Source: Pisaster brevispinus
Taxonomy: Eukaryota > Echinodermata > Asteroidea > Forcipulatida > Asteriidae
NCBI GenBank assembly: GCA_023634235.1
Contig: JAMKCF010000001.1
Span: 12,596,258 to 12,660,257 of the forward strand
DNA length: 64,000 bases
Direction of reading: 5' to 3'
A model generated the notes under the pieces. The model saw only the letters and a list, made by a program, of their open reading frames with translations. It was not told the origin of the DNA and did not search any database. The position numbers were made by a program, and so were the translations under genes. Below, one piece after another: positions 1-8,577 of the stretch; within the stretch, counting starts at the first letter, position 1, and the number at the start of each line of letters is the position of its first letter.

Positions 1-87
1 TCAGACAGGGGGTGTTTGCAAGATGTCGTGTTAGAAGCTATGTGTATTATTGCAGTTAATGTATTTTGTTCCCCCCCCCCCTTTTAG

Positions 88-506
88 ATTGTAATCGACA
101 ACAGTCGTAACATACGGTATGTCCAGAGTGGTTTCCTGGGACGCATGAATGATGCGAGTCAGTATGCTTTGATGCCAAGAATAGGACCAGGTCTTGATCT
201 GCCTTTCCCTGACCAGACATATCTACTAGCAGACAATGGATATGCCAACAGATATCCCACCATGACCAAATTCCGAAGGGATCAGATCCGGCAAGTTGCT
301 GACATAGATGAACAGACAGCAATGCACATCTTCAATGAGGAGCACGCTAGATGTCGAATCCACGTAGAGAACGTATTTCTTACTTCAAGACATACAGAGC
401 TGTAAAGGAACTGTATCGACATCCCAGATGGATGATGCCCATTGTTGCTGAGCTGTGTGCATTCCTGGCACAACGACACATTCATCTTTCTGAAGAAATT
501 CACTAA
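88..506 (+). pseudogene. Harbinger/HARBI1-like DDE transposase, 3' exon, frameshifted
   Basis: A pyrimidine tract ending in TTTTAG sits just before the coding part, so this looks like a last exon. The translation carries the DDE_Tnp_4 hallmarks of PIF/Harbinger transposases: LLADNGY (second catalytic Asp region), then FNEEHARCRIHVE. In this family a catalytic Glu sits in the RxRIE/VE motif. The reading frame changes near position 370. The family-typical YFKTYRAVKELYRHPRW stretch continues in another frame to a stop at 504-506. The one-base shift makes the gene non-functional as read. The N-terminal half, with the first catalytic Asp, lies outside the window. In life the protein would cut and join the ends of a Harbinger transposon in the nucleus. 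Domesticated HARBI1 relatives exist, but the frameshift argues for a dead copy. Confidence 0.72.
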
Positions 507-1432
507 ATTAGTTTTCAATCAAAACATTATGCCTCATATATGTTGTTTATTGTTACGTTTTTTGAATTTGTGTTTTTCGTAAATGTTTGATAAGAAAAAG
601 AAAATTAGCAGATACAATTAATAAACCCCTATGTTAACCGTAATAATTATATAGTCAGGTCTTTCAGGGATTTGACATGTAGCGTGCTCCTTACTGATTA
701 GTGAATTTGCATTGTTGACTGGTGATCTATCCGCAACTTTACAGATCGAGTCTGTTACTGGTCATGATTAGATATCTGTTTACATATCCATTGTACGGTA
801 GATCACGACCTGGGCCCCATTTTATGGAGCTGCTTAAGCACAAAAAATAGCTAAGTACAACAAAATAATATTCACCAGAATAAGGTTACCAGTCGAAATA
901 CCAATCCACATATATCCTCTGTGACTGGTATCTTTGCTTTACTTAGCAGAAAATTGTCAAGCATTATTTGCTGCTTAAACAGCTCTATGAAATTTTGCCC
1001 TTTTCCTATTTTGGCACCAAAGCCTCACAGAAACCCACATACTGTTAAGATAACTGAGTAGAGGGTTTCATTTCAGTTGAAATTGCAAAACTGTGTACTT
1101 TAGGGACAAGGTTCAATTCTCGCCCTCTCGTCATTTTGTCTTTCTTTTTTCAGCACGAAAATAGCTGTTTTCCTTCATTTTGTTTGCTGTTCTAATGTTT
1201 TGTGTATATTTTCATGGCCCGCTGAAAAACAATCTTTTTGGTTGAAAGTGTCTTGACGTGATTACATAAAGTTTTGAATAAATACATTAATTAATTAAAC
1301 ATTTAACCAGTCAGTTTCCCTTGTGGTTTATTGCTTGAACTTTCCGTATAAATCTGACATGTTCACTTCTATTAATTTAAATGTTGACAGTTCTGAAATT
1401 TCACATAAGAAAGGAAAATGACACGTACATGT
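507..1432. other. non-coding AT-rich spacer
   Basis: No open frame with family resemblance was seen. The stretch is AT-rich with scattered stops in all frames. It is probably 3' flank of the Harbinger copy followed by unrelated intergenic DNA. Confidence 0.5.
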
Positions 1433-2024
1433 GAAATTGCTTGTACGAATTGGGGCTTTGTAATGAGAGGAACATCAGTGCATTTTATCATTGTATGTGA
1501 GACGGTTCGTACGGATTAAGGTTTTGTTAGAAGTGAATCGTCAGGGCTTTTTATCATTGTACATGAGACGGTTCGTACGGATTAAGGTTTTGTGAGAAGT
1601 GAACCGTCAGGGCTTTTCATCATTGTATGTGAGACGGTTCGTACGGATTAAGGTTTTGTAAGAAGTGAACCGTCAGTGCTTTGTTATCATTGTACATGAG
1701 ACGGTTCGTACGGATTAAGGTTTTGTAAGAAGTGAACCGTCAGTGCTTTGTTATCATTGTACATGAGACGGTTCGTACGGATTAAGGTTTTGTGAGAAGT
1801 GAACCGTCAGGGCTTTTTATCATTGTACATGAGACGGTTCGTACGGATTAAGGTTTTGTGAGAAGTGAACCGTCAGGGCTTTTTATCATTGTACATGAGA
1901 CGGTTCATACGGATTAAGGTTTTGTGAGAAGTGAACCGTCAGGACTTTTTATCATTGTACATGAGACGGTTCGTACGGATTAGGACTTTTTCAATATTAA
2001 TTAGGTGAACCGTCAGTGCCTTTT
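1433..2024. repeat. 66/67-bp tandem repeat, about 8-9 units, each able to form a hairpin
   Basis: The motif GAGACGGTTCGTACGG starts at 1499, 1565, 1631, 1698, 1765, 1831, 1897 and 1963, giving spacings of 66, 66, 67, 67, 66, 66 and 66 bp. A degenerate first unit precedes 1499. Each unit contains GACGGTTC and, about 30 bp later, its reverse complement GAACCGTC, so every unit can fold into a stem-loop. Units differ by only a few bases. This is a minisatellite, possibly expanded from the end of an inverted-repeat transposon. Confidence 0.92.
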
Positions 2025-2167
2025 GACCTTCTTAAACTCAATATGAAAGCGAGGGTTGGCTTTCAAAAATCCAGCACTTACACTGCTTGGCTATAACTGC
2101 ACATTTTTTGAAAAAAGAAAAATGGCACAAGAAAGCTGGCGTTAGAGTGCACGGAGACGAGAGACGT

Positions 2168-3084
2168 CTAAAATTCGCAGGCTACCGAGCCCACGGAAAC
2201 AACTGGGGTAGGGTGGTGGCCCACCTATTGCAACACGCGGAACCCGGAGGCCCTATCTACCAGCAGTACATGCAACGGAACGCATGTCAGCAGAGAAGAA
2301 GAGTCAGGGATGTAAATACGAGAGACATTGTTCGGTATGTATTTCAGTGAGTTTGGGTGTCGAGGTGGGGGATGTGTGGGGGTCTGCGTGGTGGTGTGTG
2401 TGTGCGTGTTTGTGTTGGTGTTTCATATTTATTACGAATTATGTTTGCGTGGGGCGGGGCTAAACAGAGGATTTGTAACCATTCACATTAACTGTTTTTC
2501 TTTCTTTTAACATCTCCAGGCTTCAATACCGCAGAATGATGGACATGCGATATGCCGCCAGGGGCAATCCTAGGGAGAGAGCAAGGAAAAACCAACCAGC
2601 ACTCCAACCGCTCGACCGCCCAGCACCTCCTCCACAACCCAACTACCCAGCGCCTCCTGAACAGCTCGACCACCCAGCACGTCCTCCACAACCAAACCCC
2701 CAAGCGCCTCCTCCTCAACAGCCAAACCCAGCACCTCCTCAACAGCTCAACCACCCAGCACGTCCACCGCACCAACCATACCACCCAGCACCTCCTCGGC
2801 CCGACCTGGCAGCACCTCCTCTACAGCCGTTCCAGCCAGCGCCACCCCCACAGCTTGACCCCCAAGAACAACCGCCACCACCACAAGACGGGAACAATAT
2901 TCAAGTTCCACGAGGCGAGCCTGGAAGACTGCCTCTTCATGAAGTTGTGCGAAGGAGCCATGAGGCCTTCTACCAGTATGTGACAGTCACCCTGCCTGAA
3001 CTATCACGAGAACTCCGACAGAGTGTCAGACTGTTTAACCAATATTTAGAGGATAATTTACAGCCCCGCCCTAAAGAGCCATAA
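2168..3084 (+). CDS. small spliced gene with proline-rich repeat region, function unknown
   Basis: Two open segments join cleanly. A donor (TTCG/GTATGT) lies after 2334 and an acceptor (TCTCCAG/G) before 2520. The phase is preserved, giving ...TRDIVR then LQYRRMMDMRYAARGN. The first exon has an open frame from about 2087 but no ATG in frame, so its true 5' end is probably an acceptor near 2157-2168 or an upstream exon. Exon 2 encodes a basic head and then about 95 residues of imperfect PAPPPQPN/PAPPEQLDHP-type repeats. A 50-residue acidic/polar tail follows (HEVVRRSHEAFYQYV...), ending at 3084. No catalytic motif is visible. It may be an accessory protein of the neighbouring Harbinger-type element or a host gene; I cannot decide. 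The proline tract suggests an unstructured linker. Confidence 0.45.
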
Positions 3085-3897
3085 AAAGGGAAAACAAGTG
3101 AAAACAAGAAAGACAAAAGAAAAAGAAAGAAAACAAGAAAGAAGAGACCTTTGACAAATTAAAGAGATTTAACAATATATTTAATTTGTGTCTTGTACTT
3201 TTCTTTAACTTACAAGATAGCTTAGAAATTATTGTCTCGTGTTTTTTAATTGTTTGATTCTGTCATAATGTTTTGTTTCTGTATTGTTTGTTTATTTCTT
3301 TCATTTGTTATTTCTTTATTTTGTTTTGTATTTCTGTATTTTTATGTTTCTTGTTTATTTCGTGATTCTAGTAAACCGATGCGCACCCCCCCCCAACTCC
3401 TATAATCTAAACCAGTGGCCAGTTCTTTGCATATACAGACAATCTATCTGAGATAATTTTAGTGACTGCTCCTGTGTCGTTATTTAAGTCCGGCTATAAA
3501 CAGTCACGATCACACAGGGTCCAGCACCCACGACCAACGAAGTTTGGATTGAATGCCTTATTTCAATTACCCGCGATTAGGCCTACACCAGAATCCTTTC
3601 ATTGTATTTTTTTTGGGGGAGGGGGGGGGGACAGTTGAAGAAATCAAATAGCGCATCCGTACGAAGACTGACTACACACACACCTGTACTTATCCAGAAA
3701 GCTGATGTGAATTGGAATGAATAATGCATTCTTACTCATTCATTAGTAATCGTTGACGGAGGAGACGGTTCTGTACTCCTTCGTGATTGGTTCACAGCGT
3801 GGTGGGCGGGCTGTATTGTACTTCATGGATTCTGATTGGATACGATGCTGTGTACCGTATCACTACGAGTCATAAACCGTCTGAAACGAAAGAACGC
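3085..3897. other. non-coding spacer with homopolymer tracts
   Basis: The stretch is AT-rich with several T-runs, a C-run near 3388 and a G-run near 3615. No supported gene was found. It separates the proline-rich gene from the decayed Polinton. Confidence 0.5.
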
Positions 3898-4673
3898 TAC
3901 TAGGACCCATTACCTGTACGGTAGACAGACTCAAGATGTGTACAATTTACGATTGGGTCCTTCCTCTCCGCCAGTAGGGACCATCCAAGGTAGCTCTGAC
4001 CGTGACGCGCGGCCGGACCCGCCTCTTGCCAGAGTAGAGCTAACCAGTGGCGTGTCACTGAACGAGGGGTTAAGGGGTATTTTTCCAACTTTGACATGTA
4101 GAGTAAAACTGAACTTGTCGTTCGGGTTTGTCTTACGAAACATAGAGACGGGAGAATTGCGTTATTTTCACTCTAGTTTTAACAACGCGCAGTTTTTACA
4201 ACAACCCATCGCTGTAGCTTCGGAAGATGATTTTGAAATCTTCCTGCAAAAGATACACGACATGGACGTGCTGCAACACGCCATGCATTCACGGCCAGAC
4301 ACAAAGTGGGTCCTTGCTGATATCAGTAACGTAACAATTTATGCATATAAAATGCCCTCGTTTTACATAGGTGCACCCGATAGGTGCAACTACCCGATTA
4401 CATCACAAACAACAGGGGTTTAACAATCTAATCAGTAACCGTAACACCGGTGCGAGATACGAGGATAATTTTTGTCTGTTTAGATGTCTCGCCCTAAAAC
4501 AGGGGCTTTCTTTGTACTCTAGACATGCGCACCAAACACCTCGTCGACAGATACGAAGCAGAAATGAACAAGCGCCCGACAGAAGGTGTCTGTTAAGACG
4601 AACTTCATCACTTTGAACGAATATTCAAAGTGAATGTCAGAGTCTTCAGCCTCGTTCGCGAAGAGTACAAGCC
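3898..4673 (+). pseudogene. Polinton DNA polymerase B N-terminal region, inverted fragment
   Basis: The translation in the 3836-4423 frame, and after a frame break onward to about 4673, matches the N-terminal part of the intact polymerase frame at 21.5-22.3 kb. Shared landmarks include GRQTQDVYNLRLGPSS, EGLRGIFPT, FGFVLRNIETG and DTKWVLADISNV. It lies on the plus strand, while the rest of this element's polymerase lies on the minus strand, so the piece is inverted. Frameshifts and stops near 4423 and 4590 break it. Similarity begins abruptly at about 3898. It has no function as it stands. Confidence 0.82.
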
Positions 4674-5965
4674 GACCTAAACATGTCTATACGTTTCTGT
4701 TTGTAAAACAGAAACATTTTCTCTACAGCTTCGAGAAATGGTGCAACGTCCAGGTTATTATACCATATTAAAAAATCTCTGAAAGTCTTGTGACCCTCCT
4801 CTCGCCAGACCCTTTGACAATAAGCGTACTCATCTTCGGTAATATTTACTCCCTTGAGGTTACTGTAAAAAGCTTCGTGAGGGGGCAATTCGGGATGGTC
4901 TAGTTTGTTGAGATCGTCAACCCACTCGTAGAGGAAAAAACCCTTCGTCTGGGAACATTCGTACGCCTTCAAAAATTTGGCGTACGAACATCCGGGTGCC
5001 AAATAATTCGAAATGTCAAGGAATAATAGTCTGTCTGCGCTGATGGACATGTACGAGGCCGCTTTTCGTATAATGTGTAGTTTTCCGCCCCTGTCTAACT
5101 TTTGGTACAGGTACCGTTCCATGATGTTAACGTCGTACTTTCCAGAATTGAACCCCAGGACGGGCAGCTTATGCAGATAGTCTTCTAATTGTCTTTGAGT
5201 TTTTCGGCTTTGGTTTTGTGTCTTGGCCTATCCTCCTCGTCAGACTCCTGATTCGGAGGGGCAGATCGCTCGCGCGCTAGCTCAGTCTCTTGGCGATGTA
5301 TTAGTTGGTCGAGCTCCTCGAATACAGATTCGAAGTTCTCTAACAATATAGAGTATGCTTTATCACCCGCCTCGTGTAACCAGTCTACCATCTCAGATAC
5401 TAGTTTGGCCGGATCTCCGTCGGTTACGAGACAAACGGGTGTGTCGTAACCGGGAACGTTACTGGTGAAACTGACACTCAGTAACTCGTGTTGCGCTTGG
5501 AGACCCTTTATTTGTTCGTACGCCTGCTCTACCGGTTTGAAATACGCTTCAAAATCGTAGGTGGCTCGATAAGGATAATACTTCATGTCACCATCTATAT
5601 CTATACCCGCTTCGATTAACTCATCGAAAACAGATTCTGGTAGGCGGAAGCAGCCACCCGGAAATTTAAGCCTGACTTTATTGTCGCAGTGCGCCACGTG
5701 GACTCTTAAGTTGTCTGATCTGTTAAACACTTGTGCGCATTTAGGGCAGGGAAACACTTGGCTGTACATGTCCATTTTCTTTATGTACGAAAAATGTGTT
5801 TCGTACAGGTTGATGTTCATTATTTCTTTGTGCTTACACAGTGACCTCCGCACCAGGCGGGCTACTACTCTGTACTTGCCCTCTTCGGGCTTGTACTCTT
5901 CGCGAACGAGGCTGAAGACTCTGACATTCACTTTGAATATTCGTTCAAAGTGATGCGGTTCGTCT
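4674..5965 (-). pseudogene. Polinton DNA polymerase B exonuclease-region fragment
   Basis: Two long open frames (5185-5931 and 4646-5122) align consecutively with the complete element's polymerase. They start at the NVRVFSLVREE segment and run through a zinc-finger-like CPKC...H...C. The exonuclease I segment (TYDFEAYF) and the exonuclease III-like region (WYNNLDVAPF) follow, ending at RIDMFR. The palm domain with polymerase motifs A, B and C is absent. A frame change separates the two pieces around 5122-5185, where the exonuclease II motif would lie. Bases 4597-4673 and 5888-5965 are inverted copies of each other, which marks the inversion breakpoint. Confidence 0.85.
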
Positions 5966-6170
5966 AAACAGAAATAAGTAAATAACTAAATAACTAAATA
6001 AAGGACTACATAACATTACAGCACCCGTGGGAGCACCAGGTGTCTCGACTTACTCACTTGAAGGGTTTACACGTGCCACCATTTTGAAAAAGTCATAAGC
6101 TGGCTAGCTCGTAAACAAAATTAAAGAAAAAAAAGCTCGGGGTTTACAACGGATTTAGTTATTTTCTTAC
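5966..6170. other. intron-like spacer of the decayed Polinton polymerase
   Basis: This is AT-rich DNA between polymerase exon 2 and the polymerase body on the minus strand. It replaces the zinc-finger-encoding part present in the complete element. No ORF was seen. Confidence 0.4.
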
Positions 6171-6620
6171 CCGGTCAAACGATGGACCCGCAGACGGTGG
6201 TGCAGTTTCTGGAATAATCTCTGGCCAAAAAGAACATCCGGGATATGGGGACGTAACCATTCTACGCAGCTCCGGTGTGTCCGAATCATCTGACCAGGTC
6301 GACAGATCTGGCTCGACTGGGACCTCCTCTTCCCGTTGACGCTGTGGCAAATAAAAAAGATGATGACAATAGGGTTACTACAATATAACACTCGTTGGTT
6401 TCTTCCGGGGCAATTTGATTTTATGTTATTTGTTGTTGTTGTTCTTGATGTTATGTAACTTACTTGTTCGACCGCCGTGGATTCCAGTAGATCTATCTCC
6501 CGCAGTTGACTCGCCGTAAAATCCGGGCTCCATTCCACGTTCTGAAGGGACGCTTCGTTTTCCAATGAGTCTATACTCTCTATTTGAGTGACCGTAAAAT
6601 TCTATTTGAGTGACCGGTTG
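6171..6620 (-). pseudogene. Polinton polymerase 5' exons 1 and 2 (decayed copy)
   Basis: Exon 1 (about 6620-6464) ends ...STAVEQ at a CAA/GTAAGT donor. Exon 2 (6341-6171) follows a TTTGCCACAG acceptor, starts RQREEEVPV and ends SFDRV-like at a CCGG/GTAAGA donor. Both junctions are phase 0. The same two exons with the same junction pattern occur at 20,427-20,941 in the complete element: NVEWSP against NVKWSP, and SPYPGCSFWP against SPQPGCSYWP. This conserved splicing indicates that the polymerase mRNA of these elements is spliced near its 5' end. No in-frame ATG is visible for exon 1 here. The role of this N-terminal extension is unknown; it is acidic and low-complexity. Confidence 0.7.
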
Positions 6621-6853
6621 TGCGTGCTTTTTTTTTAATTTTTTTTTTTTTTTATTGTTTGTTGTTGTAACGAGTCGAGACGTGTTGGTTCAGAGTGAGT
6701 CACCCGTGACTACAATGGACAAAAGGAAAAAGAAAAAAAGAAAACAAAATGGGGCCTAAAATAAAGAATAAAAAAGGAAAATAAGAATAAAATTAGAAAA
6801 AATAAAATAAAAATAGAGTTATTCCTGGCCCGGGCGTTTTAGGTCCGGGTTGT

Positions 6854-7084
6854 TCAAGTATAGCTCATTTTAATAAGCCACTTGGCGTATTTCGTGTTAT
6901 TGGCCATAATGGCCTTTCTCATAGCCCACTCGGTGGTAATCATGTTCTCACCGGGACCAAGTCCGTTCCAGTCCCGTAAGACCGGGTCGCTGTTAGCATG
7001 CTTTCGCACGAACTCCAGCAGGTGAATTGGCACCTGCTTGACTTTGAGCAGTTCGAAGAACAGTTCGTAGGTATCGCTTATCAT
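6854..7084 (-). CDS. 76-residue hypothetical protein at the Polinton end
   Basis: An ATG-initiated frame without interruption lies between the TIR and the polymerase exons, in the same orientation as the polymerase. The sequence (MISDTYELFFELLKVKQVPI..., ending WAMRKAIMANNTKYAKWLIKMSYT) is predicted mostly helical and has no motif I recognise. Its position next to the terminal repeat is where early accessory genes of adeno-like and Polinton elements often sit. The complete element at 19.2-37.6 kb has no equivalent in this position. It could be a chance ORF, but its length and ordinary amino-acid composition in AT-rich DNA favour a former gene. Confidence 0.4.
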   Translation of the reverse strand: MISDTYELFFELLKVKQVPIHLLEFVRKHANSDPVLRDWNGLGPGENMITTEWAMRKAIMANNTKYAKWLIKMSYT

Positions 7085-7319
7085 GATGAAAATGTTCCCT
7101 CTGATTTGATGCAGAAAAGGAAGTGAGACAAAAATGGCGTTTCGCGCTCTCTTAAGGTGAAAACAGATCGGACCTGCGCAGGCATTCTGGTCAAAAGTGC
7201 AAAACGTGACCGATTACACATAGAGCAGTTATTCATGCGCCGCAATAATGAATAACATAATTTAAAATTTTAATTAAAAATAAATGATAATAATACTTAT
7301 TCGGGTGAGACTCGGTATC

Positions 7320-7735
7320 TCCAACAAACACCCTATCTGACCCAGTCAAGGGTTACGGTGCAAAAAACTACACGGTACGCCCTAACAAACACCCTATCTG
7401 ACCCAGTCAAGGGTTACGGTGCAAAAAGTACACGGTACACCCTAACAAACACCCTATCTGACCCAGTCACGGGTTACGGTGCAAAAAGTACACGGTACAC
7501 CTCAACAAAGAAAACCACCCATGCGCGACTACGGCCTACCTTGACTTGGGGTGACGGTGCAAAAACTACACGGTACACCTCAACAAAGAAAACCACCCGT
7601 GCGCGACTACGGCCTACCTGGACTTGGGGTGACGGTGCAAAAACTACTCGGTACACCTCAACAAAGAAAACCACCCATGCGCGAATACGGCCTACTTTGA
7701 CTTAGGGTGACGGTACAAAAACTACATGGTACAGA
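7320..7735. repeat. two-type minisatellite (about 61-bp x3, then about 78-bp x3)
   Basis: Three units carry AACACCCTATCTGACCCAGT...GGGTTACGGTGCAAAAA. Three longer units follow with AAAACCACCCATGCGCGACT...GGGGTGACGGTGCAAAAACTAC. Both unit types share the end GACGGTGCAAAAA-CTACACGGTACACC. They look like one ancestral unit whose first half was replaced before re-amplification. The array lies just inside the Polinton terminal repeat. Confidence 0.9.
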
Positions 7736-7929
7736 CCGAGTGCTGTATAATATATATATTTAATAAGTAAATACTCGACCCAACGTTTTGCCATCAAGGG
7801 AAGACATAGAAGTAAACATGTACATATATAAACGCCCGGACGTGTACCATAACGAGGTGGTGCAGACATATTCGATTAAACAAAAAAAAGACAGAGCTGG
7901 AAGACAGGGCAACCACCTTTTTATCTCTT

Positions 7930-8378
7930 CCGCTACGTCTTGTCAGACGTAGAGGAATCGACCCCTTTGTTTTCACTTCGTGAAAATACAAACGAGACGC
8001 GTGCGTCTCGTTTGTGCTGCGTGGTTAGGACTTCGGCGCTCCGTGATTTTAAAAAATCACTCCCGCACCTCACAACTGCGGGCAAACGATAACGGTTTGC
8101 CCGCAGTTACACTGTCGTGAGACAACTGCTTGCGGTGTTTCACACCGCGCAACATGATGCAAGGCATCATGTTCACACGTCGACCCTTTCGGGTCTCCCG
8201 AACACTAGCGTGAACCACACAACTCCCCACTCCGTGGCTCGCCTTTGTCCCACCACTTCGTGGCGTTCACCACAACCACGCCCCCACAATCCACCGTCAC
8301 TCGGTGGCGGGTCATTGCTCGGAAAAAATTCCGAGCAATTCAGAGCAATGCGGCCTATGTTCCTTAACCTATACTACT
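7930..8378 (-). repeat. Polinton terminal inverted repeat (decayed element), chain of hairpins
   Basis: This is homologous to 37,120-37,621 of the complete element, in the same plus-strand order. It contains at least ten short perfect or near-perfect hairpins head to tail. Examples are CTACGTCT/AGACGTAG (7933-7952), TTTTCACTTCGTGAAAA (7970-7986), a 26-base stem-loop at 7989-8014, GTGATTTT/AAAATCAC (8043-8060) and a 35-base stem-loop at 8074-8108. Others are at 8132-8148, 8151-8173, 8182-8195, 8227-8237, 8253-8263, 8291-8307 and 8314-8339. The outer end is CTATACTACT at 8378. The partner TIR is not in the window. Confidence 0.88.
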
Positions 8379-8577
8379 AATGGGTTTTCAAAAAACACAT
8401 CGAAACACATGACACATACATGTTCCTCATTTTTTGTAACTGGTAAGTTACTTGTCACCTCCATGCGCAATATAAAACGAGGAATATGGGAGGTGGACTA
8501 AACAAATTTTGTAAAACCACTCATCATTTTCCGAACTTTTTTTGAGCAGTTTTATTTTAATGACTCTTTCATTTTAG

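Larger units (their letters stand above)
3898..8378 (-). mobile_element. decayed, rearranged Polinton (Maverick) right-hand remnant
   Basis: The stretch contains pieces of a Polinton B-family DNA polymerase and a terminal repeat homologous to the TIR of the complete element at 19,191-37,621, but clearly diverged from it. Read on the minus strand from the terminus the order is TIR (8378 inward), subterminal minisatellite, a 76-residue ORF, polymerase exons 1-2, then polymerase body. The outer end ...CTATACTACT at 8378 matches the last 10 bases of the complete element. No second TIR is seen, and nothing of integrase, capsid or protease, so this is one end of an element truncated near 3.9 kb. 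The polymerase is further scrambled by an inversion (see 3898-4673 and 4674-5965). Confidence 0.85.

Noticed and set aside
1433..2024. CRISPR-like array
   Set aside because: The whole 66-bp unit is repeated with no unique spacers, and the context is eukaryotic.
7474..7674. Repetitive ORF on the minus strand in the 7.3-7.7 kb array
   Set aside because: It is a by-product of minisatellite units whose length happens to keep the frame.
8379..8384. AATGGG as target duplication of the decayed Polinton
   Set aside because: The other end of that element is not in the window, so no partner can be shown.
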